A DNA stretch of 64,000 nucleotides from LMUY01 sp965199105 (GTDB lineage: Bacteria > Pseudomonadota > Alphaproteobacteria > Acetobacterales > Acetobacteraceae), in contig CBDAQO010000002.1 of assembly GCA_965199105.1 (NCBI GenBank), forward strand, positions 1,674,001 to 1,738,000, given 5' to 3'. Positions within the stretch are counted from its first letter, which is position 1, and the number at the start of each line of letters is the position of its first letter. Positions 45,510-54,217 of this stretch are shown one piece after another. Made by a program: the position numbers and the translations under genes. Below the pieces are notes generated by a model that was given only the letters and a program-made list of their open reading frames with translations, was not told the DNA's origin and ran no database searches.

Positions 45510-48008
45510 GTGAGCTTGCCCGTTCGCCTCGCGCTGCGGGACCTGCGGGGCGGGTTGCGCGGCATTCGCGTCGTGCTGGCTTGCCTGGCGCTGGGCGTGG
45601 CCGCGATCGCTGCCGTGGGCAGCCTGCGCGCTGCCGTGCAGCAGGGGCTCGCCACCGACGGCCGGGCGCTGCTCGGCGGTGACCTCTCGATCGATGGCGG
45701 CGGCGAGCCGTTGCCCGACAGCTTGCGGGCCTGGCTGGCGGCGCGAGGCGGGCGGGTGTCGGCCATCATCACCATGCGGTCGCTGCTTGTGGCGCCGTCG
45801 GGCGAGCGGCAGTTGATCGAGCTCAAGGCGGTGGACGACGCCTATCCGCTGGTCGGCACCGTCGGGCTCGACCCGGCGATCCCGCTGCCGGCGGCGCTGC
45901 AGGGCGGCGTGGTGGCGGACCCGCTGGTGCTGCAGCGGCTTGGGCTGCATCCCGGTGACACGGTGCGCATCGGCGATGACCACCTGGTGCTGCGCGCGGC
46001 GCTGACCAGCGAGCCGGACCATGCCAGCGGGCTCGCCATCCTCGGCCCGCGGGTGATCATCGCCGCCGCCGCACTGCCGGCCACCGGGTTGGTGCAGACC
46101 GGGTCGCTGCTGACCTACACGATGCGCGTGGTGCTGCCCGCTGGCGCCGACATCGCGGCCACCAAGGCGGCCATCCGCACGGCGTTTCCGGGCACCGGGT
46201 GGCGGGTGCGGGACGCGAGCGAGGCGGCGCCGGGCGTCGAGCAGGCGATCGACCAGACCAGCCTGTTCCTGTCGCTGGTTGGCCTGTGCTCGCTGCTGGT
46301 GGGCGGCATCGGCGTGGCGACCGGGGTGCGCGCCTGGATGGAGGCCCGCGCCCGCACGGTTGCGATCCTGCGCTGCCTTGGCGCGCCGAGCCCGCTGATT
46401 CTGCGCATCTTTCTGGTCCAGGTGGGCTTGCTGTGCGCCGCGGGCGTGCTGGCCGGCGTGGTGGTGGGCGCGATGCTGCCCATGGCTGGGCTGCTGGTGT
46501 TCGGTGACTTGCTGCCGCTGCCGACCGCCGTCGGGGTCTATCCGCTGCCGCTGGGCATGGCGGCGCTGTATGGGCTGCTCACTGCGGGGGCCTTCGCGCT
46601 ATGGCCGCTGGCCCGGGCGGCGCAAATACCCGGCGCCGCGCTGTTCCGGGACGCGATGCTGCCGGACGGGCGCGGCGTGCCCCGCCGGGTCTGGCTGCTC
46701 AACGCGGGCCTGGTGGCGCTGCTGGCGCTGATCATCGTGGCCACCGCGACCGACCGGCGGTTTGCGCTGTATTTCTGCCTCGCGGCCGGCGTGACGCTGG
46801 GGCTGTTCCGCGGCGGCGCGGCGGGGTTGCAGGCGGTGGCGCGCCGGGTTCGCCTGCGTGGTTCGGCGCCGTTGCGCATCGGGCTGGCCAACCTGCACCG
46901 CCCGGCCAGCCCGGCGCCGCTGCTGCTGGTGGCGCTCGGCCTGGGGCTGACCACACTGTCGGCGGTGGTGCTGATCCAGGGCAACATCCGGCAGCAGATA
47001 CTGGGCCAAATCCCGCAGGCGGCGCCCTCGTTCTTCTTCATCGACATTCAGAACGAGCAGCTCGCCCGCTTCGAGCAGATCGTGAACAGCCAACCCGGCG
47101 TGTCCGACCTGCACCAAGTGCCGAGCCTGCGCGCCCGCATCATCGCCCTGAACGGCACCCCGGTGGCGCAGGCGCATGTGAAGCCGGGCAGCGAGTGGGC
47201 GCTGCGGGGGGACCGTGGGCTCACCTACTCCGCCGCCGTGCCGCGCGGCTCCACCGTGGTAGGCGGCCGTTGGTGGCCCGCCGACTACGACGGCAAGCCG
47301 CTGCTGTCGCTGGACGACGGGCTGGCCGATGGCTGGGGGCTCAAGCCTGGCGACACGCTGACCGCCAACGTGCTCGGGCGCGACATCACCTTCACCGTAG
47401 CCAACCTGCGCCGCATCGATTGGCGTGACCTGGCGATTAACTTCACCCTGGTAGCCTCGCCCGGGCTGCTGGAGCACGCGCCCCATATGCACATCGCGAC
47501 CCTGCGGAACCGGCCGGCGGACGACGCGGCCCTGCTGCGGGTGGTGACGGACGCGCTGCCCAACGTGACCGGCATCCGGGTGGCCGACATCCTGCAGTCG
47601 GTGGCGGATCTGGTGGGGCAATTGGCCGCGGCGCTGGCGGTGACGGGCTCGGTGACGCTGGCGTCGGGCGCGCTGGTGCTGGCGGGGGCAGTGGCGGCAG
47701 GGCAGCGGCGCCGGGTGGCGGAGGCGGTGATCCTCAAGACGCTGGGGGCCACGCGGGGGCAAATCCGCACCGCTTGGCTGGTGGAGTTCGGTGCCATTGG
47801 GATGACGGCGGGGCTGATTGCGGCGGCGCTCGGCACCGTGCTGAGCTGGGCCGTGGTGCGGTTCCTGCTGCATGCGCCCTGGTTCTTCCTGCCCGGAGTA
47901 TTGGCGGCGACGGTGCTGGGTTGCGTTGTTTTGATGCTCGGTTTCGGCTATGTTGGCACCGCGGCGGCGTTGCGGGTGCCGCCGGCGTCGCGGTTGCGCA
48001 ACGAGTAA
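45510..48008 (+). CDS. ybbP: FtsX-like ABC permease, YbbP type
   Basis: An ~832-residue inner-membrane permease of the FtsX/MacB superfamily. It has an N-terminal helix (VVLACLALGVAAIAAVGSL), a periplasmic domain, a central set of helices containing two FtsX modules (LVGLCSLLVGGIGVATGVRAWMEAR with RCLGAPSPLILRIF, then LALTVTGS-like SGALVLAGAVAAGQRRRVAEAVILKTLGATRGQI near the C-terminus). It likely forms an exporter with YbbA. Start GTG 45510 gives MSLPVRLALRDLRGG; TTG 45492 is an alternative. HicAB, on the other strand, ends the former contiguity with ybbA. Confidence 0.88.
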   Translation: MSLPVRLALRDLRGGLRGIRVVLACLALGVAAIAAVGSLRAAVQQGLATDGRALLGGDLSIDGGGEPLPDSLRAWLAARGGRVSAIITMRSLLVAPSGERQLIELKAVDDAYPLVGTVGLDPAIPLPAALQGGVVADPLVLQRLGLHPGDTVRIGDDHLVLRAALTSEPDHASGLAILGPRVIIAAAALPATGLVQTGSLLTYTMRVVLPAGADIAATKAAIRTAFPGTGWRVRDASEAAPGVEQAIDQTSLFLSLVGLCSLLVGGIGVATGVRAWMEARARTVAILRCLGAPSPLILRIFLVQVGLLCAAGVLAGVVVGAMLPMAGLLVFGDLLPLPTAVGVYPLPLGMAALYGLLTAGAFALWPLARAAQIPGAALFRDAMLPDGRGVPRRVWLLNAGLVALLALIIVATATDRRFALYFCLAAGVTLGLFRGGAAGLQAVARRVRLRGSAPLRIGLANLHRPASPAPLLLVALGLGLTTLSAVVLIQGNIRQQILGQIPQAAPSFFFIDIQNEQLARFEQIVNSQPGVSDLHQVPSLRARIIALNGTPVAQAHVKPGSEWALRGDRGLTYSAAVPRGSTVVGGRWWPADYDGKPLLSLDDGLADGWGLKPGDTLTANVLGRDITFTVANLRRIDWRDLAINFTLVASPGLLEHAPHMHIATLRNRPADDAALLRVVTDALPNVTGIRVADILQSVADLVGQLAAALAVTGSVTLASGALVLAGAVAAGQRRRVAEAVILKTLGATRGQIRTAWLVEFGAIGMTAGLIAAALGTVLSWAVVRFLLHAPWFFLPGVLAATVLGCVVLMLGFGYVGTAAALRVPPASRLRNE

Positions 48009-48112
48009 GGGTTAAACCGCGGCAATCCCTGGCGGAACTCGCTTGATCATCGTGCGTGCTCGACCAACATAGCTGCCAACGGGCGCGTTGCCCCTTTTGA
48101 GGAAATCAGGCC

Positions 48113-48877
48113 ATGGCCTTCACTCCCGACTACAGGAGCTATGCGCCGGCAAGTGCCGCCAATGCCGCGGTGCTGGACGCTGGGCTGCGCGCCTACATGC
48201 TGCGCGTCTACAATTGGATGGCGTCCGGCCTGCTGGTCACCGGCATTGTCGCCTACGGCATCGCCAACACGTCGCTGATCGACCTGTTCTACCCGGTCGT
48301 GCAGACGCAGTATGGCCTGGTGCATACGCGCGGGCCGCTGTCGATGATCGCGGTGTTTGCGCCGCTGGCCTTTGTGCTCGTGCTGTCGTTCGGGGTGAAC
48401 CGGCTGTCCAAGACGGCGGTGCAGGGGATCTTCTGGGCGTTCTGCGCGGCGATGGGCGCCAGCCTGACGTCGATCTTCCTGATGTACAGCGGCGAGTCGA
48501 TCGTGCGCACGTTCTTCATCACCGCCGGGACGTTCGGCGCGATGAGCATCGTGGGCTACACGACCAAGCGCAATCTGACCAACATGGGCTCGTTCCTGAT
48601 GATGGGCCTGTTCGGGATCATCCTGGCCAGCCTGGTCAACATGTTCATCCACAGCAGCGGGATGCAGTACATCATCAGCGTCGTGGGCGTGCTGATCTTC
48701 GTGGGGCTGACCGCGTATGACACCCAGCGCATCAAGCTGACCTACACGCAGTATGCCTACTCCGAGGGTGTGGACGGTGCGGCCAAGCGCAGCGTGTATG
48801 ACGCGCTGAGCCTTTACCTGAACTTCATCAACCTGTTCATGCTGCTGCTGCAACTGACGGGGAACCGCCGCCAGTAG
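48113..48877 (+). CDS. Bax inhibitor-1/YccA family inner-membrane protein
   Basis: A 254-residue polytopic protein with about seven helices after an ~40-residue cytoplasmic lead (RAYMLRVYNWMASGLLVTG). The GxxxG-like SLTSIFLMYSG, TAGTFGAMSIVGYTTKRNL and terminal AYDTQRIK are BI-1 family signatures. Relatives leak Ca2+ or regulate FtsH. A gaggaaat ribosome-binding site precedes the ATG. Transcription is ended by a strong intrinsic terminator at 48905. Confidence 0.93.
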   Translation: MAFTPDYRSYAPASAANAAVLDAGLRAYMLRVYNWMASGLLVTGIVAYGIANTSLIDLFYPVVQTQYGLVHTRGPLSMIAVFAPLAFVLVLSFGVNRLSKTAVQGIFWAFCAAMGASLTSIFLMYSGESIVRTFFITAGTFGAMSIVGYTTKRNLTNMGSFLMMGLFGIILASLVNMFIHSSGMQYIISVVGVLIFVGLTAYDTQRIKLTYTQYAYSEGVDGAAKRSVYDALSLYLNFINLFMLLLQLTGNRRQ

Positions 48878-48904
48878 GCGATCGCCGCAGCTTGCTTTAG
48901 AGGC

Positions 48905-48935
48905 GCCCTCTCCCTTTGGGAGAGGGCTTTTTTTG
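48905..48935. terminator. Intrinsic terminator formed by palindromic repeat copy H
   Basis: gccctctccc - ttt - gggagagggc is a perfect 10-bp stem followed directly by seven T residues on the plus strand, a textbook rho-independent terminator after the BI-1 gene. The stem is the core of the dispersed repeat found elsewhere in the window; here the gggtgagg tail is replaced by the T-run. Confidence 0.9.
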
Positions 48936-48959
48936 TGGGTTGGTGCGAGCGGGCTTTGG

Positions 48960-49967
48960 TTAAACCGTCTTGAGGAAGTCGCCCAGCTTGGTCACCGCGG
49001 TGACCTTGTCGGTCTTGTCCAGGGCGGCCAACTCGGCGGCCAGGCGGTCCATCGCGGCCTCGTAGATCTGGCGTTCGCTGAAGCTCTGGTCGGGCTGGCC
49101 GGAGTTGCGGTGCAGGTCGCGCACCACTTCCGCGATGGCCAGCGGGTCTCCGCTGTTGATCTTGGCCTCGTACTCCTGCGCCCGGCGCGACCACATGGTC
49201 CGCTTGATGCGCGCCCGGCCCTTCAGGATCGCCATCGCGTCGTCGAACATCTTGCGGCTGGCGAGCTTGCGCAGGCCGGCGGACCGCGCCTTGGAGACCG
49301 GCACCCGCAGGGTCATCCGATTTTCCTCGAACGTGATGTGGATCAGTTCGAGCTTGTGGCCGGCGATCTCCTCGGTGGCGATACGCTCGACCTTGCCCAC
49401 GCCGTGCGTCGGGTAGACCACGTGGTCGCCCTCTTGGAACACCTCGGCCTTGGCGGGCATGCGCGCGTGCATGATGGGCCGGTTCGGGACACCGGGCATA
49501 TGGCCCGGCATCCGCGGCGCCACGCGGTTGGACGGACGGGGTAGGCTGTCGTCCTCTTCCTCCTCGGCATCCTCCTCTTCGACCGGGGCGATGGTCTCGA
49601 CGTCCTCGTCGGCGAGGTCTTCCTCTTCCAGCGCCGGGTCGGCCGCGAGCGCTGCAAGGTCGGGGTCGTCGCTAAGCGGCAGGGCGGCCAACGGGTCGTC
49701 GGTGAGGTCGGCATCGTCGGGAGCGACGGCTTCGTCTTGCGGCTCGGCGATGTGGAGTTCGGCCATGTGCGGCTCGGTTGCGGCTTCCGCCTCCGGGGAA
49801 ACGGCAACAGTGTCCGCGGGCAGCTCCGCGTCATCGGCGGGGGTGGCAGGTGGATGGGTGGCGATGGTGTGCAACTCCGAAGTAGGAACCACCGTGTCCG
49901 CGGGAGCGGCGGAGGCGACGCGGTGCGTTCGCACGCTTCGAGCGCTGCCGGGCTTTGCAACAGCCAT
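48960..49967 (-). CDS. carD: CarD-family transcriptional regulator with long acidic N-terminal extension
   Basis: About 335 residues. The C-terminal ~165 form a normal CarD protein: an RNA-polymerase-interacting domain (VFQEGDHVVYPTHGVGKVERIATEEI, LELIHITFEENRMTLRVPVSKA) and a helical DNA-binding domain (TMWSRRAQEYEAKINSGDPLAIAEVVRDLHR). CarD stabilises open complexes at housekeeping, especially rRNA, promoters. The preceding ~165 residues are low-complexity, rich in Ala, Pro, Asp and Glu, with an acidic run at about 130-145. A GGAGG lies 8 nt before ATG 49967, which fixes this start over the upstream ATG at 50021. fdxA lies upstream. Confidence 0.93.
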   Translation of the reverse strand: MAVAKPGSARSVRTHRVASAAPADTVVPTSELHTIATHPPATPADDAELPADTVAVSPEAEAATEPHMAELHIAEPQDEAVAPDDADLTDDPLAALPLSDDPDLAALAADPALEEEDLADEDVETIAPVEEEDAEEEEDDSLPRPSNRVAPRMPGHMPGVPNRPIMHARMPAKAEVFQEGDHVVYPTHGVGKVERIATEEIAGHKLELIHITFEENRMTLRVPVSKARSAGLRKLASRKMFDDAMAILKGRARIKRTMWSRRAQEYEAKINSGDPLAIAEVVRDLHRNSGQPDQSFSERQIYEAAMDRLAAELAALDKTDKVTAVTKLGDFLKTV

Positions 49968-50162
49968 GACCTGGCCTCCGATGTGAGTCAGCAATGGCCA
50001 CAGGGCGGCCGCGTCTGACACGGTGAGGGGTTTGGGACCAGCAACGGTCAGTCGACCGCCGTTTTTCCAGTCACGACGGTATCACGTTTCGACGCTGGCG
50101 TCAGCCTCTGAATGTGGCTTGAGCGCGGGCCGCCAGCAGGCAGCCTCTAACCGAAGCGACCG

Positions 50163-50495
50163 CTACGGCGTGCCTGGCGTGGCGGAAAACAGCTCGGCCT
50201 TGCCGGGCTTGTCCTTCCAGGCGTCGGCGTCGTCCGGCGGCGTTCCCTTGCGGGTGATGTTGGGCCATTGCGTCGAAAACGTGCGGTTGGTCTCGGCCCA
50301 GGCCGCGGCGCGGTCGTCACTGTCCGGGACGATGGCCTCGGCAGGGCATTCCGGCTCGCACACGCCGCAGTCGATGCACTCGTCCGGATGGATGGTCAGC
50401 ATGTTCTCGCCGACATAGAAGCAGTCGACCGGGCAGACCTCGACGCAGTCCATGTATTTGCACTTGATGCAGTTCTCGGTGACCACATAGGTCAT
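50163..50495 (-). CDS. fdxA: 7Fe-type ferredoxin FdxA
   Basis: A 110-residue ferredoxin. Cysteines are arranged as ENCIKCKYMDCVEVCP (positions 9, 12, 17, 21) and CIDCGVCEPECP, the pattern of FdxA proteins carrying one [3Fe-4S] and one [4Fe-4S] cluster. The C-terminal ~50 residues form the usual alphaproteobacterial extension. It lies between the S4-protein gene and carD on the same strand, a conserved neighbourhood in this class. Confidence 0.95.
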   Translation of the reverse strand: MTYVVTENCIKCKYMDCVEVCPVDCFYVGENMLTIHPDECIDCGVCEPECPAEAIVPDSDDRAAAWAETNRTFSTQWPNITRKGTPPDDADAWKDKPGKAELFSATPGTP

Positions 50496-50594
50496 GCTCG
50501 GCAGGCTCCATCGTTCGGTCGCGCCGGATAAGTGGGGCGGTATGCCGCTGTTTCAGCCCCCTTGCAAGCAAGCCGCTGCGCCCGCGGGCGAGGC

Positions 50595-50888
50595 TTAGGC
50601 CACCTCTTCGTAAAGCGCGCGCGCCTCCGCCGCCGGGCCGCGGCGCTGCGCCAGGGCCAGCACGCGCACCACGCGCACTCCGGGTGGGCGCACCCCGGCC
50701 GGCGTGGGCAGGGTCAGCACGTCGCCAGGCCGCAAGCGGGCGTGCGGCTTGTCGGTAGGCTGGCGATTGATGCGCACGCTGCCCTCCGCCACCCAGCGCG
50801 CGCAGCCGGCGCGAACCTTCATGAACCGGGCGCACCACAACCATTTGTCGAGGCGCTGCCAAAGCTGGTCCTCGCCCGCCTCCGTCAC
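50595..50888 (-). CDS. S4-domain RNA-binding protein (HslR/Hsp15 family)
   Basis: A 97-residue S4 protein. QRLDKWLWCARFMKVRAGCARWVAEGSVRINRQ is the typical opening, followed by a basic LRPGDVLTLP loop. Hsp15 proteins bind stalled 50S subunits carrying peptidyl-tRNA. The GTG start overlaps the helicase stop by 4 nt, so the two are translationally coupled. Confidence 0.9.
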   Translation of the reverse strand: MTEAGEDQLWQRLDKWLWCARFMKVRAGCARWVAEGSVRINRQPTDKPHARLRPGDVLTLPTPAGVRPPGVRVVRVLALAQRRGPAAEARALYEEVA

Positions 50889-53389
50889 GGGTGGCGGTGC
50901 AGCCCGGCGAGGGCGGCGAACGGGCTGTCGGGCCGCGGCGGGGCGGCTGGGAGGTGTGGCGCCGGCGCGATGCGGGCGGCGCGCGCGGCCACCATGGCGG
51001 GCGCCGGCGGGCCGTAGGCGTCGGGCTCGAGCACGGTGGCAGGCATCACCCGGGCGCCCAGGGCGCGCAGCACTGCCGGCAGCAGCTCGGCCCGGATCGA
51101 CAGGCGAGAGGCCAGGTTGGGCGGCAGCGCGGTGGCGCCGCGGCGGGTGGCAAAGGCGAGTTCGGCCGCTACGCGCTCGGCCACGTCCAGCCGGAGCAGC
51201 ACGGGGCCGGCCTCGAACCACCCCATGGCTTCGGCGAACCCAGGCGGCCAGTCGGCGGGTTTGGCGGCGGAGACCTGGCTGGCGGCCGGCAAGGCGACCG
51301 GCGCCCGGCCCGGTTTGCGCGCCTGCACCACCGCCCAAAGCAGCGCCCGCATGGCCATCGCCCGCGGCTTCAGCGCGCTGGGCACGAACAGGCCGAATCG
51401 TCCGGCGCGCACCCCCACCGCCTTCAGCCGGGCGCGCAGCGGCATGGGGATGGCCAGGGGCGGCGCCACCCCGCCGGCCTCGATCAACTGGTGCAACGGC
51501 CCGCGCAACGCCGGCTCGGTCAGCTCGGCCAGGCGAAGCACCGGCGCCAAATCCGCCTCGATGCAGCCGGTGACGAAGCCCTGCAGGCGGGCGCGCACGC
51601 GTTCCCGCGCGGCGCCGTCGAGGTATTCGCTGTCGGCCACCTCGATGGCCGGGCGCAGCAGGCTGGCGCCGGGTCGCAAGCGGGCGACCGGGCCGCCGCC
51701 CCAGGCGATCTTGCCGTCCGGCGCCAGGCCGAACGCGGCATCCGGCGCGGCCTCCAGGGCCGCGACCCGGCGCGGCATCTCCTGCCGCAGTGACCGCCGT
51801 GCCGCCCGCAGCACCAGCCGCTTCTCCTCGCCCGCGGCCGCCGGGTCGGGTAGGAATGTGAAGCCCTCGATATGGCCGACCGAGTGCCCCTCCACCACCA
51901 CCTCGCCGCGCGCGGTGACGGCGGAGAGCAGGCTGTCGCCCTCCGCGTTTTCCAGCCGACGGATCAGCAGGGTGGAGCGGCGGTCGACAAAGCGGGCGGT
52001 GAGCTTCTCGTGCAGCGCGTCCGACAGCTTGTCCTCGACGGCGCGGGTGCGCTCGCCCATGCCGGCGGCGTCACGCACCCAGTCCGGCCGGGCGGCGATG
52101 TAGGCCCAGACGCGCACGCCGGAGAGCCGCTGCATCAGCGTGTCGATGTCGCCGTCGGCGCGGTCCAGGGCTGCCACCTGGGCGTCCAGCCAGGCGGCGG
52201 GAAGCTGCTCCTCGCGCGCCAGGTGGCCGAACACGCGGGCGCAGAAGCGGGCGTGGCTGTCGTCGGCGAGCTTGCGGAAGTCCGGGATTTGGCAGCAATC
52301 CCACAACACGCGAACCAGGCGGCGCCCGGCGGCCAGGTTGCGCAGCTCGGTCTCCTTGCCCAGGGTCAGCAGGGTCTCGAGGTCGGACGCATCGCGGCCG
52401 CGCGCGAGGCCAGAGCGGGGCGGCGGCGCCATCAGGCTGGCGAGCAGGCTGTCGACCGTGGTGAAGTCGAGCTCGCTGTTGCGCCAGGCGAGCTGCTCTA
52501 GCGGTTCGAATTGATGGTTCTCCACCGCCTCGGCCAGCTCGTCGTCGATCGCAGCGCTGCCCGCCGTGGTGCCGAACGTGCCGTCCCGCATGCCGCGCCC
52601 GGCGCGCCCGGCGATCTGCGCCACCTCGGCGGCGTGCAGGCGGCGGGCGGAATGGCCGTCGAACTTGCCCAGCCGGGCGAAGGCGACATGGTCCACGTCC
52701 ATGTTCAGGCCCATGCCGATCGCGTCGGTGGCGACCAGGAAGTCCACCTCCTTGTCCTGATAGAGCGCCACCTGGGCGTTGCGGGTGCGGGGCGAAAGCC
52801 GGCCCATCACCACGGCGCAGCCACCGCGGCGGCGGCGGATCAGCTCGGCGATGGCGTAGACGTCGGCCGCCGAGAACGCCACCACGGCCGAGCGCGGCGG
52901 CAGGCGCACCAGCTTTTCCGGCCCGGCAAAGCGCAGTTGCGACAGTCGCGGCCGGGTCTCCACCTCCGCCTGCGGCACCAGCGCCTGCAGCAGCGGGCGG
53001 ATGGTCTCGGCGCCGAGGAACATGGTTTCCACCAGGCCGCGGGCATGCAGCAGGCGGTCGGTGAAGATGTGGCCGCGGTCGGCGTCGGCGCAGAGCTGGA
53101 TTTCGTCCACCGCCAGGAACTCGGTGGCGCGGTCGAGCGGCATCGCCTCCACCGTGCAGGAAAACCAGCGCGCGTCGGGCGGGACGATCTTCTCCTCGCC
53201 GGTGATCAGTGCCACCGACTTGGCGCCTTTGCGCGCCACCATGCGGTCGTAGTTCTCGCGGGCGAGCAGGCGCAACGGAAAGCCGATGATGCCGGAGGCA
53301 TGCGCCATCAGCCGCTCAATGGCGAGGTGGGTCTTGCCCGTGTTGGTCGGCCCGAGCACCGCCTTCACGCGCGAGGGGTAGCCATACAT
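50885..53389 (-). CDS. SUV3-like DEAD/DExH-type RNA helicase
   Basis: An ~834-residue superfamily 2 helicase resembling mitochondrial Suv3. Walker A is VLGPTNTGKTHLAIERLM near the N-terminus; motif II is FLAVDEIQL; motif VI is VAQIAGRAGRGMRDG, with ATDAIGMGLNMDVDHVAF before it. The C-terminal ~450 residues contain helical and accessory domains ending in a Pro-rich tail. ATG 53389 is used because it begins 10 residues before the ATPase core, as in relatives; the frame is open much further. It heads the helicase-S4-fdxA-carD block. Confidence 0.92.
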   Translation of the reverse strand: MYGYPSRVKAVLGPTNTGKTHLAIERLMAHASGIIGFPLRLLARENYDRMVARKGAKSVALITGEEKIVPPDARWFSCTVEAMPLDRATEFLAVDEIQLCADADRGHIFTDRLLHARGLVETMFLGAETIRPLLQALVPQAEVETRPRLSQLRFAGPEKLVRLPPRSAVVAFSAADVYAIAELIRRRRGGCAVVMGRLSPRTRNAQVALYQDKEVDFLVATDAIGMGLNMDVDHVAFARLGKFDGHSARRLHAAEVAQIAGRAGRGMRDGTFGTTAGSAAIDDELAEAVENHQFEPLEQLAWRNSELDFTTVDSLLASLMAPPPRSGLARGRDASDLETLLTLGKETELRNLAAGRRLVRVLWDCCQIPDFRKLADDSHARFCARVFGHLAREEQLPAAWLDAQVAALDRADGDIDTLMQRLSGVRVWAYIAARPDWVRDAAGMGERTRAVEDKLSDALHEKLTARFVDRRSTLLIRRLENAEGDSLLSAVTARGEVVVEGHSVGHIEGFTFLPDPAAAGEEKRLVLRAARRSLRQEMPRRVAALEAAPDAAFGLAPDGKIAWGGGPVARLRPGASLLRPAIEVADSEYLDGAARERVRARLQGFVTGCIEADLAPVLRLAELTEPALRGPLHQLIEAGGVAPPLAIPMPLRARLKAVGVRAGRFGLFVPSALKPRAMAMRALLWAVVQARKPGRAPVALPAASQVSAAKPADWPPGFAEAMGWFEAGPVLLRLDVAERVAAELAFATRRGATALPPNLASRLSIRAELLPAVLRALGARVMPATVLEPDAYGPPAPAMVAARAARIAPAPHLPAAPPRPDSPFAALAGLHRHP

Positions 53390-53517
53390 GGAGGGGATGG
53401 TTGGGCCCGGCGGCGGCAAATGCAAGGCGGCAAATGCGGCCGGGTGTCCTACGGCGGACCACCCGCGTATGACATCTGGCCACGACGCCGGACCCGGATT
53501 GTGGTAACGGTGGCGCG

Positions 53518-54213
53518 ATGGGGGCTGAACCGAACACGATCGCGCAGTTCTACGCCACCGCCCAGGGTGCCACCGTGCTGCGCCTGGTGCGGGACCGGTT
53601 GCTTGCGCTGTGGCCGGAGCTGGGCGGCCATCGCGTGCTCGGCCTGGGCTACGCCGCCCCCTACCTGCCGCTGTGGTGCGCCACGGCCGACCGCTGTATC
53701 GCCGCCACGCCAGCCCTGGCGAGCGGCGGCCCGGCCAGTGCCGGCTGCACCGTGCAGGAGGACGCGCTGCCGTTCGCCGACCTCTCGATGGACCGCATCC
53801 TGCTCGTGCATGGCCTGGAGAATGCCGACAACGCGCGCCGGCTGCTGCGCGAGGTGTGGCGCGTGCTGAAGGACGACGGGCGGTTGCTGGTTGTGGCGCC
53901 GAACCGGGTGGGGCTGTGGGCGCATAGCGAGCGCACGCCGTTCGGCCAGGGGCAGCCATACTCGCCGGGGCAGGTGGGGCGCTTGCTGGCCGCCAGCCTG
54001 TTCAGCGTGGAGCGGCGGGAGAGCGCGCTCTATCTGCCGCCGCTGGGCCACCCCGTGCTGCTGCGCAGCGCAAGCCTGTTCGAACGCGCCGGCCGGCAGT
54101 TGGCGCCGCGCTTCGCCGGGTTGACCATGGCCGAGGCGGTGAAGGACAGCTACGCCGCCATCCCGCTCAAGGCGGTCGCACGGCGGCGCTATGTGTTGGC
54201 GGAAGCGGCGTAG
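53518..54213 (+). CDS. Class I SAM-dependent methyltransferase
   Basis: A 231-residue methyltransferase of the UbiE/type 11 group. The SAM loop reads VLGLGYAAPYLPLW (a divergent GxGxG), the acidic post-strand region is QEDALPFADLSMDRILLVHGLEN, and REVWRVLKDDGRLLVVAPNR is the standard motif. Substrate unknown. It diverges from the helicase and is followed after 4 nt by the next gene. Confidence 0.86.
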   Translation: MGAEPNTIAQFYATAQGATVLRLVRDRLLALWPELGGHRVLGLGYAAPYLPLWCATADRCIAATPALASGGPASAGCTVQEDALPFADLSMDRILLVHGLENADNARRLLREVWRVLKDDGRLLVVAPNRVGLWAHSERTPFGQGQPYSPGQVGRLLAASLFSVERRESALYLPPLGHPVLLRSASLFERAGRQLAPRFAGLTMAEAVKDSYAAIPLKAVARRRYVLAEAA

Positions 54214-54217
54214 CGGC

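Noticed and set aside
50022..50162. Possible extra gene between carD and fdxA
   Set aside because: Only short frames without start context; the region looks like a promoter and leader for carD.
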